A DNA stretch of 64,000 nucleotides. It comes from Undaria pinnatifida. Taxonomy: Eukaryota > Sar > Phaeophyceae > Laminariales > Alariaceae. The notes below the pieces were generated by a model. That model did not search any database. It was not told where the DNA came from and saw only the letters and a program-made list of their open reading frames with translations. The stretch is from assembly GCA_012845835.1 (NCBI GenBank), contig JABAKD010000009.1, positions 17,929,318 to 17,993,317 on the forward strand, read 5' to 3'. Positions within the stretch are counted from its first letter, which is position 1, and each line of letters starts with the position of its first letter. Made by a program: the position numbers and the translations under genes. This document shows, one piece after another, positions 34,821-45,838 of this stretch.

Positions 34821-35999
34821 AAACGGTCACAACGATAACACATACACGTCGGATAATACATACACTTCGGGTCACCATGGCGGTATCCCGGCGTTGCCCG
34901 CCTCTTCTGCCTCCGCTCCTACTTCTGGAATGGATGCGCTTTGGAGCCGCCCATAACCGGGGGGGAATTCCGAACACGCGCCGGTCTGGCACATTCCGTA
35001 CTGGCAATTGACAGCTCGACGGTGGTACGGCAATCCGGCCTGTCCGTCGACAGCACTGTCGGGGACACCTCCTGTGGTTTCAGAAGATGTTCGTGTACCT
35101 ATTGTTAGTCTGTCCAATAAAGCAGCACAAATTGCCTCTGTCAGGAGCCCACGGGCCCCTACGCCGCCTGTTGACGATTCTCACGGCGTCGTACCGGCGG
35201 CGCGAACCAGCGCTTCGAGCGTGGATCCCCCCAGCCAGGTTAATTTTTCGACGACGAGAACGCGCGCTCCCTGCGCCGTTGCCCTCGGTCATGGTCTGAC
35301 TTCGGCGACGGGAATCCGCGCTTTCAGCGCCGTTCCCCTCAGCCACGACCTAAACTCGGCAATGGAGGTACGCGCTCCAAACGCCGCCCCCACCAACCAT
35401 GGTTGGGGATCCTGCGCTTTGTGCGCTTCCCCCAGGCACGCGTCGGGCAGCAATAAGGCTGTGGTGACGGCGCGTAGACTTTTTAGGCGAACGTGTTCAT
35501 TCCCCCCTCTCCCTAACCATGTGATGGCAGTCGGTTTGAGGTGCGCCGACCTTAAAACACTTTTTCCTGACCACGAGGTGGCAGTCGGTTTGAGGTGGGG
35601 GAAGGCCAACAATAAATCACGGAGATACTTTGCGAGGCTCGACTCGGTGTTTGTTCGCGATAGCAGCGGGCGCTCTATCCTTTTTTCCATCAAGGAGGAG
35701 TCGACAAGAATAGCTACCCCGTCTCCCTTCTCCAAGACGTCTGACGGACAAGAGTCTTATCGGGTGGAAATTTTGTTGCCACCTCCCCGAGCCCCGCTCT
35801 TGAAGATGCCCACAGGGTCTACGGGCCCTGCTTCGTCTTCGAGCACGCTAACCCACGTGCATCAGGCTACGTCTGCCCCAGTGGTGCAGGAAGGAAATCC
35901 AGCACTACGCAACGGGCCAGTGGTAACGCCACGGCCGCCAGCCTGATCAGCTGGAGGCTATTCCCGTAAATTTACGGAATAATCGTGCCTCTCGTCAAG

Positions 36000-36700
36000 C
36001 AGAAACTACTCAGAGCGCCTTGCCCCTTCGGGCGCAGTTAGAGCAGCTTTCGATTTTACGCCAAAAGGCGAATAGACCACAACGCGAGAAACCGTTGGTT
36101 GCAGACTCGCGACGTGCTCCCGAGGCCTGGTGTTCCCAGAGGGGGATATTACAGGTCCAAACAGCCAAGGACTGGTGTTTCCAGAGGGGGACATTGCAGA
36201 CCCAAATGCCCAGCGAGTCTCATGACGGGTTGGCACCGTCGGTGAACTATTTTGCGGGCGCAGTAAGGGCGGCTTCTTACGAGTTTCCACCAACGAGTGA
36301 GGAGGACCCGAGGCGACAAACCGCGGGTTCGGACCCGCATCATGCTCCCAAGGCCTGGTGCTCCCGCAAGGGGAGACTGCAGGCCCAAAGAGCCAAGGAG
36401 AGCCAAGGGCTCGTGTTCCCAGAAGGGGACATTGCAGACCCAAATGTCCAACGAGGCTACCAACGGGTTGGCACCGTCGGTTTTTGACCATTTTTCGGGC
36501 GCAGTTAGAGCGTGTTCTTGCGTTTTTCCGCCAACGAGCGAAGAGGACCCGAAGCAAGAAACCACGGGTTCGGATTCGCGTCATTATCCCGAGGTCTGGT
36601 GTTCCCGCGAGAGGACACCACGGGCCCAAAGTGCCGAGGCCTGGTGTTCCCGCACGGAGACATTGCACGCCAAAAATTTCAACACGGCTTGTAACCCTTC
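36000..36700 (+). repeat. About 230-240 bp tandem repeat, three units, within gypsy remnant
   Basis: A landmark resembling GGCCTGGTGTTCCC occurs at about 36125, 36353 and 36592, each followed by a shared downstream block with a GGGCGCAGTTAGAGC-like motif and AACGAGTGAGGAGGACCCGA. Shorter 40-45 bp repeats (TGGTGTTCCCAGAGGGGGAC, then CCCAAA) occur inside each unit. Several frames on both strands stay open as a result; none is likely a real gene. Confidence 0.8.
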
Positions 36701-36714
36701 TCTCGAATACTCCA

Positions 36715-37085
36715 CAGACAAAGTGGCGTTGTTCTGGCAGCCCCCACATCCCATTTTTCACAGCGGTCCCCTTCGTCGTTTGACGTGGACGACGTGTTAT
36801 ATTCTTGCACGGAGCAGTATACGATGGCCGAAAAGGCCAGGCTTTTAAATACCATCGAGCAGTTGAGCTCATCGTGTCGTCGCCTGACCCAAGCACACAT
36901 AAACGCATCGGTCGAGGCGTGCGCAACTTTGCCTCCGCTGTTTGGGGCAGGGAGAAGCAAAACGCCGTGTTTTCTGCCACCTACGCCAAATTCGCGCAGA
37001 ATCCAGGCTTGAAAAATTACCTTTTGAGCACTGGCAACAAAGTTCTGGCTGAAGCCAGTCCTCCGGGCGCAGGGCCGACGACCCA
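36715..37085 (+). pseudogene. NADAR (YbiA/RibX-like, DUF1768) domain, frameshifted
   Basis: Two adjacent frames together give most of a NADAR domain. The first frame has FSQRSPSSFDVDD, then YSCTEQYTMAEKARLL, matching the family's VEQY-x-MA-x-KA helix. After a shift at about 36870, the second frame has SPDPSTHKRIGRGVRNF, AKFAQNPGLKNYLLSTG and LAEASP, matching the GR-x-V-x-F, AKF-x-QNP-x-L and LLSTG-x-x-L-x-EAS signatures. The Trp-Gly motif expected just after EASP is not visible. Family members act on NAD or ADP-ribose derivatives, or cleave a riboflavin-pathway intermediate (YbiA). Its position between gag-like and RNase H-like sequence is the most unusual feature in the window. The gene is broken here. 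Confidence 0.8.
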
Positions 37086-37429
37086 TGCCATTGGAGAGGA
37101 AAACATTTGCTCGGTAATGCACTTTCTGACGTCCCCGAAGCAATTTGCGAAAGTGAGACCGGGTTGACGCACCCGGCCTCCCCTAGTTGGTTCAGGACTT
37201 GTGGTGCGAATGCAGAAACCCAAGAAATTTCGTCAGCGCCGCGGCCGGACCGTGAACAGCGGCCAGCGCTCGCAAAGGTCCTCCTTCGAAGTTTTTGACC
37301 TATTTTTCGGACGCGCTGGCCGACTAAAAGCCGTGAAGATGTGGAGATAGCTTCTGGTGTCGGCCCTGACCATGGGCTGTCAGAACACGGCTCCTGTTTC
37401 GTCGGGGGTACTGTGACGCTGGACGACGT

Positions 37430-37745
37430 TCCGTTCACTATCGAAATCGCGTGTATCAGTCGAGCAACTTTCGACTCAGAGAGGCACTGGACTCCCTTAG
37501 ATTTGGAGACCGGCATCATTTTTGGGCTCGCAACAGCCTCCGAGGGTACTTTGGGGAACAACTCTCCGCATATTCTCCGGCCACAAAGCACTGGAGATGA
37601 TTGGCAAAGTGGGGACCCACAATGCACGAGTCCAGCCGTAGCTTGAGTTCGTCACCGCGTTCGACTACACACTCGAGTATCGCAAGGCAGCGCCAACGGC
37701 AACGCCGATTTTCTGACCCGCTTTCAGAGTTTGCCACGGAGCACG
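37430..37745 (+). pseudogene. Ty3/gypsy RNase H fragment, frameshifted
   Basis: Successive frames give SRATFDSERHWTPLDLE, then FSGHKALEMIGKVGTHNA, a TAG, then LEFVTAFDYTLEYRK and, after one more shift, SANGNADFLTRF. This is the order seen at the C-terminal side of gypsy RNase H: the ER-x-W/YTP-x-x-LE segment, the DHKAL segment and FDYTLEYRKG-x-x-N-x-x-ADFLSR. The usual Asp of DHKAL is Gly here. At least two shifts and one stop make it a pseudogene. Confidence 0.85.
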
Positions 37746-37867
37746 ACAGCAATGAGTTGACAAGCTTCAACCCCGTGGGGTTGACAAGCTCTAACCCCGT
37801 TGGAGATCGCGGTATCTACCTCCTACGGACCTGTGGGCTGCACACTCCCTCCTAGCCGGTCCCAGGG

Positions 37868-38040
37868 GTTGGTTTGGGTGGGCTCGTGCTGGGCTCGTGC
37901 CCCGCACCGAAAGCACTGCCTTGGGTGGGCTCGTGCCCCACACCGAAAGCACCGCCTTGGGTGGGCTCGTATCTCGCACCGAAAGCACTGCCTTGGGTGG
38001 GCTCGTGCCCCGCACTGAACGTGCTGTCTTGGGTGGGCTC
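37868..38040 (+). repeat. 36-bp tandem repeat in coding register of gypsy polyprotein
   Basis: Four to five units resembling TTGGGTGGGCTCGTGCCCCG, then CACCGAAAGCACTGCC. The unit is exactly 12 codons, giving GGLVPRTESTAL-type repeats in the frame expected after RNase H, so the expansion kept the polyprotein open. Confidence 0.85.
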
Positions 38041-38089
38041 CCCCTCACCTGTACCGAATTTCACGATTTTCGCACACACAAAGGATTGA

Positions 38090-38500
38090 CGGCCTTTCTG
38101 CGTCCCCTGGGAGATTCGTTGCTCGTGTTTCTGCCTCCGTCGCCACCGCCGAAGGCTGTACCGGCCGAGGGTCGATTTCGCCTGCCGATGACACCATTTT
38201 CGCTTCGGTTTTTGCCATACCCACCGAGGTTGGCACGGGTTCTGCAGAAACTCTGGCAGCAGCGTCGACCGTCGCACAGCCGACTCCTCTATCAAAGATT
38301 TTTACAAAGGAGACGGACTCTGCCGCGACCACCGGTTCGACCGTGTCCGTCTCTGCCTCATTTGGCATTCCAGCGACCCCGTCGGCGACGCCGTCTTCGG
38401 ACGGCATCTCAACTCGGACGCGCCGACGAACAGCGACAACAACCGGCAATGCACCCCGCTGAAGTTTTTTGGACGACCCGAGCCGATTAAACTTCCTCTC
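38090..38500 (+). pseudogene. Ser/Thr/Ala-rich open frame at the 3' end of the gypsy remnant
   Basis: One plus frame from about 38090 runs through Ala/Ser/Thr/Val-rich sequence to SDGISTRTRRR and a stop at about 38466. Composition resembles a disordered linker. No integrase motif (HHCC or DDE) was found in any frame. A second overlapping plus frame is equally open but Pro/Arg-rich, as expected of a GC-rich shadow. Confidence 0.35.
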
Positions 38501-38639
38501 CCTCCGGCGCGCTACACGGCTTCGACGGGGACCGTACGAGGCTCTTGGTATCTTCAGGTCTACGTCTGCAGCGCCTTCCCCCGGCGGATCCAACGTAACG
38601 TAGATGAATCTCGAGGCGCGACCGTGGCCAGTTGACTCT

Positions 38640-40018
38640 CACGCCGCCACCGCTTCTCGATAGTTTTGCATTTTTTTTTTCTGGGTTATGAGGTTTGGAG
38701 TTCTTGTCCAAAGTTTATTTGTGCTGTTTCGCGCGTTCTAACTGGATGTGGGGTGTTTCTTACCAAAACGTATTTAGTCCTGCCGACTCCCCGCTCAGTA
38801 TCGGGTCGGGGTCTGGGTAATCAGGTCGCTATTTGAGGCACAGGACTATCGGTTTTTAATGTTCGTTCAAATTCACCCTGCCGACGCCCTCCTCAGCCCA
38901 GAGCCGGGGGGCGACGAGGGTACCCTATTCACGCATAACGAGGCACGGGACTGTGTGTGTGTTTTTTTTTGTGCTATAATTGTTCTACATTTTCAGCTAG
39001 GCACTTCTCCCCCTCGCGGGGCTGTAGGTAGTGTTACCTTACTTTTCGGATATTTGTTGTTTCCTCGTCTTCCCCCCCGCCATGCATTATATGATACCGT
39101 AGTATCGTGATAGTAGTCATAGACGTCTCATTATGGATCTTTACAATCATTCGGTTTCATTACTCCTTTCGCGTGACCCGCTTTACCTTTCGCCCCCGTC
39201 ACACGAGCGGTACGCGGCAGGTTTTTTATCGGTGGTTCGTCTTGTCTTAGTGTCTGCGTTTCCTTCAATTGCTTTTCTTCGCGTTTTCCTGGCGTCATAG
39301 CCAGGCCGTTTAGGGGTGTGGGCGTGGGTTTTGGGGAGCCGCATCTTCGACTCATGGTCTAGGTCGTAGAACCGGGGTTTCTCCGAATCTCCCATATTTC
39401 TGCATATGCGGCTCATCAGGGTGGGCTATAGTGTTAGGGTACAGCCTTGAAAGGCCGGTAATTGCCTAATTCGACAGGTAATTGGCCGTTTTCGTATGAT
39501 AGGATGGTGCTTTATACTCGGGGTAGTCAGGAGACGGAGAGACTCTTGCCTCTCGTCTCAATCGTCATCATCGATCGTGAGGAAATAATACAACAAGCTG
39601 TTTCTCTCCCGCTTTCAGCTACGAAAGTGAGTAACACCCGGGGACATGCCCACGTGGTCGACCTGTAGGGATGCTCTGTGTCTCACCCGTAGCAACTTGA
39701 CAAATACCACCAGAAATAATTAAAACCAAACCAGCAATGAAACGTACTAATAAGATTATCATTATTGTATAGATGACATGGTAGTAAGTAATAAGCAAAA
39801 CAACATTATTATTTGTACGTAGAACAAGTACAAAACATCTTGCCATGTAACAATAATATAAAGCACACAGCGTACGGTGAGGATGTACCTTTCGTTTTTT
39901 TTTAGTATGCGCTCAAGGGTTCACTTCCCGGCGGAGCGCTACCGTTTGTATGTTTTTTATGTACCGTTTTTTTTTTCATCTTTTCTTTTTGTTAGGCACC
40001 GTGTGTGGTTCACAAGAG
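38640..40018. other. No supported gene
   Basis: Two related segments, CCTGCCGACTCCCCGCTCAG (38782) and CCTGCCGACGCCCTCCTCAG (38877), suggest a diverged tandem. A minus-strand frame at 39183-39416 starts MSRICRNMGDSEKPRFYDLD but shows no domain. T-rich tracts precede the SINE at 40019. Confidence 0.4.
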
Positions 40019-40357
40019 TTTCTTTTTTTTGTCTTCATCCCATTTATTATCCTCGCACTCTGCTTTCGTGCTCCCTCCCAGTAGTAACTCAGATCCGGGG
40101 TCACATAGCGGGCCCTTCTCCCCCCTCCCTACTACGGTACGTGCCTTCATTTTTATGGCGAGAAAAAAACAGCATTTTCTTCCCTCGTCGACTCGCGTCG
40201 AATTGTGCCTACCCACGCTGCTAGGCGCTCATCAACACTAATCCTTTTTTTGTTGCGTTTCTGCAAATAAATTCAAAATCTCACCACAGCGGGAATCGAA
40301 CTCAAGGACCAACGCTAGTAGTGATCGAGGGTAACCACTAGAAGACCACCGGGGCGG
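40019..40357 (-). mobile_element. tRNA-derived SINE, copy 2 (family A)
   Basis: Same architecture as the copy at 1411: head at about 40357 with box A and box B (GAGTTCGATTCCCGC), tail at the T-rich 40019. The anticodon region has small changes, including an extra CTT next to box A. Confidence 0.82.
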
Positions 40358-40689
40358 CCGGCATACCTGATCGTGATATAACATGAATATTATATGGTAC
40401 AGGAAGAACAACTTTACCAAAGGGGGTACCGTTTTTTTCTCCGCCATTTTTGAGAGTTGACTGGTGAAATAAAGTGCTCACGAAACGCACGGCCGAGAGG
40501 AACCCGAATCCGGTCTTGAAAAAAAAGCCTTGAACCATGGCCATTTTTGGAAAAAAATACCTCGAAAATACCCCGAAAATGTACGAAAATGACCCGAAAC
40601 GCAACAAAATTACCCCGAAACGACACCAGGGTTGAAACGACACCAGGGCCAATTTTGCGCTAGAATCTCCACAGCTCTTTTTTGGGTTT

Positions 40690-41061
40690 GTTTTTTTCTT
40701 CATCTCTTTTTTTTGTTATTATATTCACATTAATCTCGCGCTCTCTCCCAGTATAATGGTAGCAGCAGCTCAGATCCGGGGTAACATAGCGGGCCCTCCC
40801 CCCCCTCCCCACTACGGTACGTGCCTTCATGTTTTTCGCGAGAAGAGTTGAGCATTTTCTTCCTTCGTCGACTCGCGTCATTGTACCTACTACCCGCCAC
40901 GCTGCTAGACGCTCTCACTCAGCAGTAGTAGTAACTGCTGATTGATCCTATTTTTTGCTTTTTTGCAAATAAAGTCAAATCTCACCACGGTGGGAATCGA
41001 ACCCAAGGACCAACGCTATTCATAGTAGTATTCGAGGGTAACCATTAGACCACCGGGGCGA
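40690..41061 (-). mobile_element. tRNA-derived SINE, copy 3 (family A)
   Basis: Head on the minus strand gives CGCCCCGGTGGTCTAATGGT and GGGTTCGATTCCCACCGTGG, the best preserved of the family: acceptor-stem-like ends can pair and the T arm has TGGG/CCCA. Body contains an extra AGTAGTAGTAA stretch. Close to copy 2 in the same orientation. Confidence 0.82.
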
Positions 41062-41469
41062 CAGCTGGAGCGGGGAAAATAGCGGGTTTCCGCCCCTATA
41101 TATTATCTAGATTCTCATTTTTAAATAGCAAAAACATATTTTTGCTTCCACAGAAAGTTGCGCCTTGACGAGATACACGTTCAAATACGGTGTTAAAAAA
41201 ACCCATGATCCATACATCGAGCCCCAGAATCTGAACCAATTTCTACATCCGGGAATCAGGTAACTCAACAAGCCCAATGACGAAAATAAAAAATCTGCCA
41301 GGCAGGATGGTACGGTTCGCCTGAAAGAGAGCTGAACGGCAATATATTTCATGTCTTGTGAAACTACGTGCCCACCCCAAAACGATTCAATATAATCCTA
41401 GACCTAGCACCACACGTACGTGTAGTAAGTTCCTACCAGGTATACATTTATGCGACCTATAGCGGTTGG

Positions 41470-42000
41470 AACCCCCCCCCCCCGCCCCCCCGCTCGAAGA
41501 CTCCGCCCTCCCCTCACCGGTTGTACGACGTACGGGATATACATGGTAACTGATGCATTCTTTTTACAATCGTCAGATTTGTCCCCTTAAGGGGTTTATA
41601 GTTTCCGCGCACAGATTGAGTCACCCCCCCCACCCCCCTCCCGCCTCCTTCTGAAACCCCCCCGCCCCCCCGCCCCCGGCCCCCACGCAGGTAAAAGCTC
41701 CGCCTTCCCCTCACCGGTTATACGATTTGCAGGATATACTTGATAAACTGATGCATTTGCCTTCCACAGCTGTCAGATTTGTCCCCCTCAACAACGGCTT
41801 TTCTAGTTTCTGCGCACACATTGGTCAACATCACCCTGTTGACCCTGCTACAAGCTACACGTTAGTTCTAAGGGGAGTCGCCGACCTATATCCTTAATGA
41901 GGACACACACCCATCAATACGCGCGATCGGAGTATCGCACACAGCTTGCAAAGATGAGTTTCGATGTTATCTTCGATCTCACTGCTGGAGGAGTGTATTT
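41470..42000 (-). repeat. Poly-C repeats followed by the 481-type repeat
   Basis: Same order as at the window start: C-runs, GTCAGATTTGTCCCC, then CTGTTGACCCTG and GGGGAGTCGCCGACCTATAT, and the CAGCTTGCAAAGATGAG core. Confidence 0.8.
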
Positions 42001-42839
42001 TTAATTCTACAATATTTCCAGGGGGGCTTCGACGCGGCGGGCTGCTGCCCGCCTTGGCTCCGCGCATGCCCGTAATTTTCGAGGAAGCATGACATGTGTT
42101 GAGTATAGGATTATAGGTAATTCGAGGCTGTACATGCGACAGCACTGCCAAGGGGCACATTCAATAAATCGTGTCCGAACAAAAAGAAATCAAAACTGGA
42201 ATCAGGTCAATAAACAGCAGCAAAAAAAGGCGTCATTCGGCACACGATGACGAACAACAACAGCAGTAGCAGAAGCCCCCGCACAAGTCTCATGTGCGTG
42301 CAATTTCAACAACAGCAGGAGCGGCAGCTGCGGCAGTTCGACAACGGCAAGCGTCATACATATATATAGAATGATTATAGTTTTTTAGGAGACAGGGATT
42401 TGGTCAGGAGTTTTTTTCGTCTCGGTCTCAGTATGGGATTCTCGGAACTGGAATTTCTCGGTCAAATCGCTTCGTTCGAGCGCCGTTATCGGGAGGAGGC
42501 TCCAACGCCCGTCGCCCTGCCTTATCCGTTCTACACTTCGACGTGAACGCGGATAGACGCTGAGCGAGACAAGCGAGAAGTTGCAAAAATATTGTATTTT
42601 GAGGAGGTAATCTCGAGGCTTCGGTTGTATCTTGACGTCTGCAGCGTCTGCAGCGTCTGCAAAGCGTGATGATTTCTAATATTGGCATAATTTCCAAACG
42701 GTAGTTACTAAAGGTTTGGATTTTGCGGTGGTAAACTCTCGAGCGTTTGTTTTGCTTGATTGACGTCTGCAGGGCTTGAGCGTTTGTTTTTGCTTGACGC
42801 CTGCAGGGCTTGAACGAATAAAACACGGGAAAGTTGTGA

Positions 42840-42968
42840 AGAATGCGATGCAAAAATACTAGAAAGGCTGCAAGACGAACAAGATATGTCCACAAGAACG
42901 CGTGTTATACCAGCAGTAGACCGCTCTAGTTCTTCGTTTTATATTGCGTTTGGTGCTGTTAACAGTTG
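42840..42968 (+). pseudogene. Repeat-borne reading frame, copy 1
   Basis: Encodes ERLQDEQDMSTRTRVIPAVD and SFYIAFGAV before a stop; shorter and more diverged than the copies at 43831 and 45584. Confidence 0.3.
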
Positions 42969-43116
42969 AAGTGTTTCTCATTTGGAGCGTGCTTGGTCTG
43001 CACGTCAACCTGATATAGGCTCAAATTCGCTTTTTTGCGCGACCTACGTCTGCAGAGCTTGAACAAATAAAACATTTTGAGCGTGCTTGGTCTGCACGTC
43101 AACCTGATATAGGCTG

Positions 43117-43440
43117 GTACCGGTCGCCCCGGTGGCGTATCAGGTTATCCTCGAGCCTGGTATAGGTCAGTTTCGTGAGTTCGAGCCCCGCCGAGTGCAT
43201 ACTCGTATAAATTCGTTGGGACTTTTTCTTGTGGGCAAATTGACTTGCGGAAAGCGCGAGAGCGTGAGTTAGCAACATTCGATGTACAATCGACGAGCAG
43301 TGGGATTGCTGAACCCTATGCGCGATAAAAATTGAAGGCAAGAATCGGGGAGGAGAAGGGATGACACCTGTGACCACGGCTTGTCCAGAAGCTGGAAAGT
43401 GAAAGTGTGCTTGAAAAAAAAAAAAAAAAAAAAAAAAAAA
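43117..43440 (+). mobile_element. tRNA-derived SINE, copy 2 (family B)
   Basis: More than 95% identical by eye to the copy at 14203, with a longer (about 28) A tail and a three-base difference before the tail. AGGCT flanks both sides as a short target duplication. High identity implies recent activity. Confidence 0.92.
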
Positions 43441-43830
43441 GGCTCAGCATGGTTTTTTTCGCGACATATTATAACGTCTGCAGAGCTTGAACGAACAAAA
43501 CATAGGAACATGTTTTTTCAAATGGCATTTTAAATTACGTCATTTCTTAATTGACATAATTTGCAAACTCCTCTCCCAGGCAACCTGATATAGGCTCAAA
43601 ATAGTTTTTTTGTGCGACGTATGATGCAAACACCTAGCCAAATTGCGACCGCGTAAATAGTGGCGAGCTTAATTAGTCTTTGGCTCAATAGGGCAATGTT
43701 TTTTGCGCGACCTATTATGCAAGTCACTCGCCAAATTGCGTTTGTTTTTCTTGACGACTGCAGGGCTTGAACGAATAAAACACGGGAAATTGGGAGTTGT
43801 GAAGAATGCGATGCAAGAAGATTAGAAAGG

Positions 43831-44025
43831 TTGCAAGACGAACAAGATACGCCCACAAGAACACGTGTTATACCAGTAGTAGATCGCTGTAATTTGTCTT
43901 TTTATATTGCGTTTGGTGCTGTTGAAGAAGTGTTTCTCATTTTGAGCGTGCTTCGTCAACGTGATATAGGTTCAACATCGTTTTTTTGCGCGACTTATTA
44001 TGCAAGAAATGTCTGGAGAGCTTGA
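43831..44025 (+). pseudogene. Repeat-borne reading frame, copy 2
   Basis: Product has RTRVIPVVDRCNLSFYIAFG, AVEEVFLILSVLRQRDIG and STSFFCATYYARNVW. Nearly the same product is encoded at 45584-45838, and a more damaged one at 42847-42968. Amino acids are kept although the bases around vary, which could mean a former exon or element protein. No family recognised. Confidence 0.35.
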
Positions 44026-44029
44026 ACGA

Positions 44030-45130
44030 ATAAAACATGGGAATTTTTTTTTTCAACTGGCGTTTTATATATATGGCATCATTTCCAAATTGACATAATT
44101 TGCAAACTCCTCTCCCAGGCAACCTGATATAGGCTCAAAATAGGTTGTTTGCGTGGCTTATGATGCAAAAAACTAGCCAAATTGCGACCGCGTAAATAAT
44201 TGCGAGCTTAGTTAGGCTTTGACCCAATAGGGCAATGTTTTTTGCTCGACCTATTATGCGAATAACTAGCCAACTTGCGACCGACCGCGTAAATAATTGC
44301 GAAGTCGTTAGTTAGGCTTTGACCCAATAGGAGAATGACTGAAATCGGGATTTTCAGCCTCTTATTTCGGGGTCGCATAAGCGACCAAGAAGAGGTGATA
44401 ATGCGGGCAAGAATTTCATGGAACAAAAATGAAAAGGAAAACAAACGATATGAGAAATAATGTGTATGATTTCGGGTGAATACGCACATGAAAAAATCAT
44501 ATGTGATAAAATATCAATAGGATACGCGCCAACAACGTACAACAACGACGGACAACCTACAAAAAGAAATAAACAAATAACGCGTGAGTGAGCGATGACG
44601 TGCTTTTCGTACACGTATATATTCCGACATCTGCGAAAGGTTTCCTACGGCGAGGAACGAACGCGGGGATGCAATTTGAGAAAGTGAAATTCTAGACGGA
44701 CACCCTCCATAAACAAAAAAAAAAATCCCTACAAGTAGATATTGCCGCGAACGCGTACGCGAGTCAAGAGACGTAAGCGAGAATTGGCGACGATTTGGGC
44801 TTTGGGATTACTCTGCAGATGTATATCCGAGAACGGGCCAACACATGAGCGATGGCGTGCTTTTCATACATGTGTACTACAACATCTACGAAAGGTATCT
44901 CCAAGGCTGTCTTCGACAATGTACCCCAGTCCGCCCCCCCCCCCCTTCAAATCACAACCACACCACCACCTTTCACACCGACATGTGCATCGCTCCCCCA
45001 AGCCTTCTTCCTACCGGTGTTATGTCAGCTCTGTCCCGACACTCTCCTGCTGAACGCAAAAAACCCCGACAACAAAGAGTGGCGCACGGTGGGGGCGTCC
45101 AGAAGACCGCAGACCGTGGGCAACCCATGT
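44030..45130. other. Variable spacer between repeat blocks
   Basis: Contains two related ATGAGCGATG(A/G)CGTGCTTTTC segments (44590 and 44843) and a C10 run at 44936. No supported gene. Confidence 0.4.
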
Positions 45131-45583
45131 GATAAAATATTTATAGGATTTCAGCCCCTTTTTGGGGGGTCGCATGAGCGACCAAGAGGTGATTATTTTG
45201 AGCGTGCTTAGTCTGCACGTCAACCTGATATAGGCTTAAGATCGTTTTTTTGCCCGACCTATTATGCAAATAACGTCTGCAGAGCTTGAACGAATAAAAC
45301 ATTTTGAGCGTGCTTGGTCTGCACGTCAACCTGATGTAGGCCCAACATCGTTTTTTAGCGCGACCTATCATGCGTATAACGTCTGCAGAGCTTGAACGAA
45401 TAAAACATGGGAACATGTTATTTTTCAAATGGCATTTTAAATGACATAATTTCCAATTTGACGTTATTTACGAACTCCTCTCCCAGGCAACCTGATGTAG
45501 GCTTAATATAGTTTTTTTGCGCGACGTGCGATGCAAATAACTAGCAAATTGCGTTTGTTTTTCCTGACGTCTGCAGGGCTTGA

Positions 45584-45838
45584 ATGAATAAAACACGGGA
45601 AATTGAAAGTTGTGAAAAATGCGATGCAAGAAGATTAGAAAGGCTGCAAGACGAACAGGATACGTCCACAAGAACGCGTGTTATACCAGTAGTAGATCGC
45701 TGTAATTTGTCTTTTTATATTGCGTTTGGTGCTGTTGAAGAAGTGTTTCTCATTTTGAGCGTGCTTCGTCAACGTGATATAGGTTCAACATCGTTTTTTT
45801 GCGCGACCTATTATGCAAAAAATGTCTGGAGAGCTTGA
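45584..45838 (+). pseudogene. Repeat-borne reading frame, copy 3
   Basis: 84 residues, with the N-terminal extension KCDARRLERLQDEQDTSTRT and the same core as 43831-44025, differing by very few residues. Likely co-duplicated with the block. Confidence 0.35.

Larger units (their letters stand above)
34060..38640 (+). mobile_element. Decayed Ty3/gypsy-type LTR retrotransposon with a NADAR domain
   Basis: Plus-strand remnant with a gag zinc knuckle at 34580-34621, a NADAR-domain stretch at about 36745-37080, and an RNase H end at about 37430-37745, followed by a Ser/Thr/Ala-rich open frame to about 38500. Reading frames are broken by shifts and stops throughout, and internal tandem repeats have expanded at 36000-36700 and 37870-38040. 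The reverse-transcriptase catalytic motif was not found: only about 350 bp lie between the NADAR end and RNase H, so most RT is deleted or diverged. LTRs were not identified. The element is clearly non-functional. Its order suggests gag, NADAR, RT/RNase H, but a chance insertion of the NADAR sequence is possible. Confidence 0.7.

Noticed and set aside
35008-35946. Plus-strand frame of 312 codons as a host gene
   Set aside because: Lies within the gypsy remnant between knuckle and NADAR, with Ser/Ala/Pro-rich composition and no domain; more likely element-derived low-complexity sequence.
36006-36980. Minus-strand frame of 324 codons
   Set aside because: Antisense to the gypsy remnant and driven by the 230-240 bp repeat; no domain, while the plus strand has NADAR signatures.
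40985-41061. Functional tRNA-Glu/Asp gene on the minus strand
   Set aside because: Box A and B are good, but the sequence continues into a SINE body with two other copies in the window and stems have mismatches.
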